A stretch of DNA of 5,052 nt from Gammaproteobacteria bacterium. GTDB lineage: Bacteria; Pseudomonadota; Gammaproteobacteria; SZUA-229. Below, piece after piece: positions 4,771-5,052 of this stretch. Below the pieces are notes generated by a model. It searched no databases, had not been told where the DNA came from, and saw only the letters and a list, made by a program, of their open reading frames with translations. Location of the stretch: positions 1 to 5,052 of the forward strand of contig DROB01000373.1 in assembly GCA_011321985.1 (NCBI GenBank), given 5' to 3'. The translations under genes and the position numbers were made by a program. Position 1 is the stretch's first letter. Every line of letters starts with the position of its first letter.

Positions 4771-5052
4771 ATGCAGCAGGAAAATATACGCTATGTATTG
4801 GTGTGGTCAGGCTGGTTGCGTCTGAGCCACTGGTTGATCGCCGCAGGTGTCCTTTTTCAGATCTTCAGTGCCTGGGCTCTGAAACATGATGTCGCTGGTT
4901 ATGAATACTGGTTAGACTGGCACCTTATTACCGGACAGATCATAGCGATGGCACTAGGCCTCCGCGTGATCCTTCTGTTTGTTCCTGTCGGTCAACGTTT
5001 TCCTGTCAGCGGTAACTGGCGCGCCTTCGTCCCCGAAGCAGCGCAGCTGCGA
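4771..5052 (+). CDS. Cytochrome b561 / hydrogenase-type cytochrome b, 5' part
   Basis: The frame runs off the right edge after 94 codons. The N-terminus, MQQENIRYVLVWSGWLRLSHWLIAAGVLFQIFSAW, has the di-haem cytochrome b pattern in which a short cytosolic lead is followed by R-x-x-HW opening the first membrane helix (about 18-36, haem-ligand candidate H20). The next segment, WLDWHLITGQIIAMALGLRVILLFV (47-71), fits the second helix, with H51 and a conserved-type Gly-x-x-x-Arg stretch. Such proteins pass electrons between quinones and periplasmic or membrane partners. The full family has four helices, of which two are present. ATG at 4771 is favoured because it fits the family N-terminus. An in-frame ATG at 4741, just after a stop at 4735, would add ten residues. 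Neither has a strong ribosome site. The partner protein is not in the window. Confidence 0.8.
   Translation, partial: MQQENIRYVLVWSGWLRLSHWLIAAGVLFQIFSAWALKHDVAGYEYWLDWHLITGQIIAMALGLRVILLFVPVGQRFPVSGNWRAFVPEAAQLR

Overview
The window looks like a chromosome segment from a gammaproteobacterium. It runs from the 3' end of a mioC-like flavodoxin gene, through a replication-origin-like region, into a set of mostly single-gene transcription units, and ends inside a cytochrome b561-type gene. The mioC-then-origin order, the Gram-negative outer-membrane protein ending in Phe, the YniA-type fructosamine kinase and the di-haem cytochrome b all fit that group. A secreted protein with Gly-Pro-Trp-Asn-Asn repeats resembles sulfur-globule proteins in composition. 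This hints at a sulfur-oxidising lineage but does not prove it.

Layout. Bases 2-94 encode the last 30 residues of the MioC-like protein. Bases 75-572 carry at least five close matches to the DnaA box, all in the same orientation, in DNA of about 27% G+C (my count for 121-600), with a T-rich tract at about 443-530. I read this as oriC. Next come a fructosamine kinase family gene (735-1616, +) with a terminator, and a methionine/histidine-rich outer-membrane beta-barrel protein (1784-2944, +). Two minus-strand genes follow: the secreted repeat protein (3064-3633) and an OsmC-like peroxiredoxin (3774-4199, possibly from 4265), separated by an OsmC-side terminator. On the plus strand there is then a 66-residue acidic protein of unknown function (4454-4654), a long imperfect inverted repeat (4657-4709) and a truncated cytochrome b561-like gene (from 4771, running off the end).

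How it works together. The strongest biology is the origin itself. In E. coli mioC is transcribed toward oriC and mnmG (gidA) lies on the other side. Here that other side is occupied by the fructosamine kinase gene, so mnmG is displaced or lies elsewhere. The other genes look like housekeeping or stress functions (protein deglycation, organic peroxide removal, membrane electron transfer) plus two cell-envelope proteins. They do not form one operon, because strands alternate and terminators separate several of them. I found no mobile element, CRISPR array, tRNA or rRNA.
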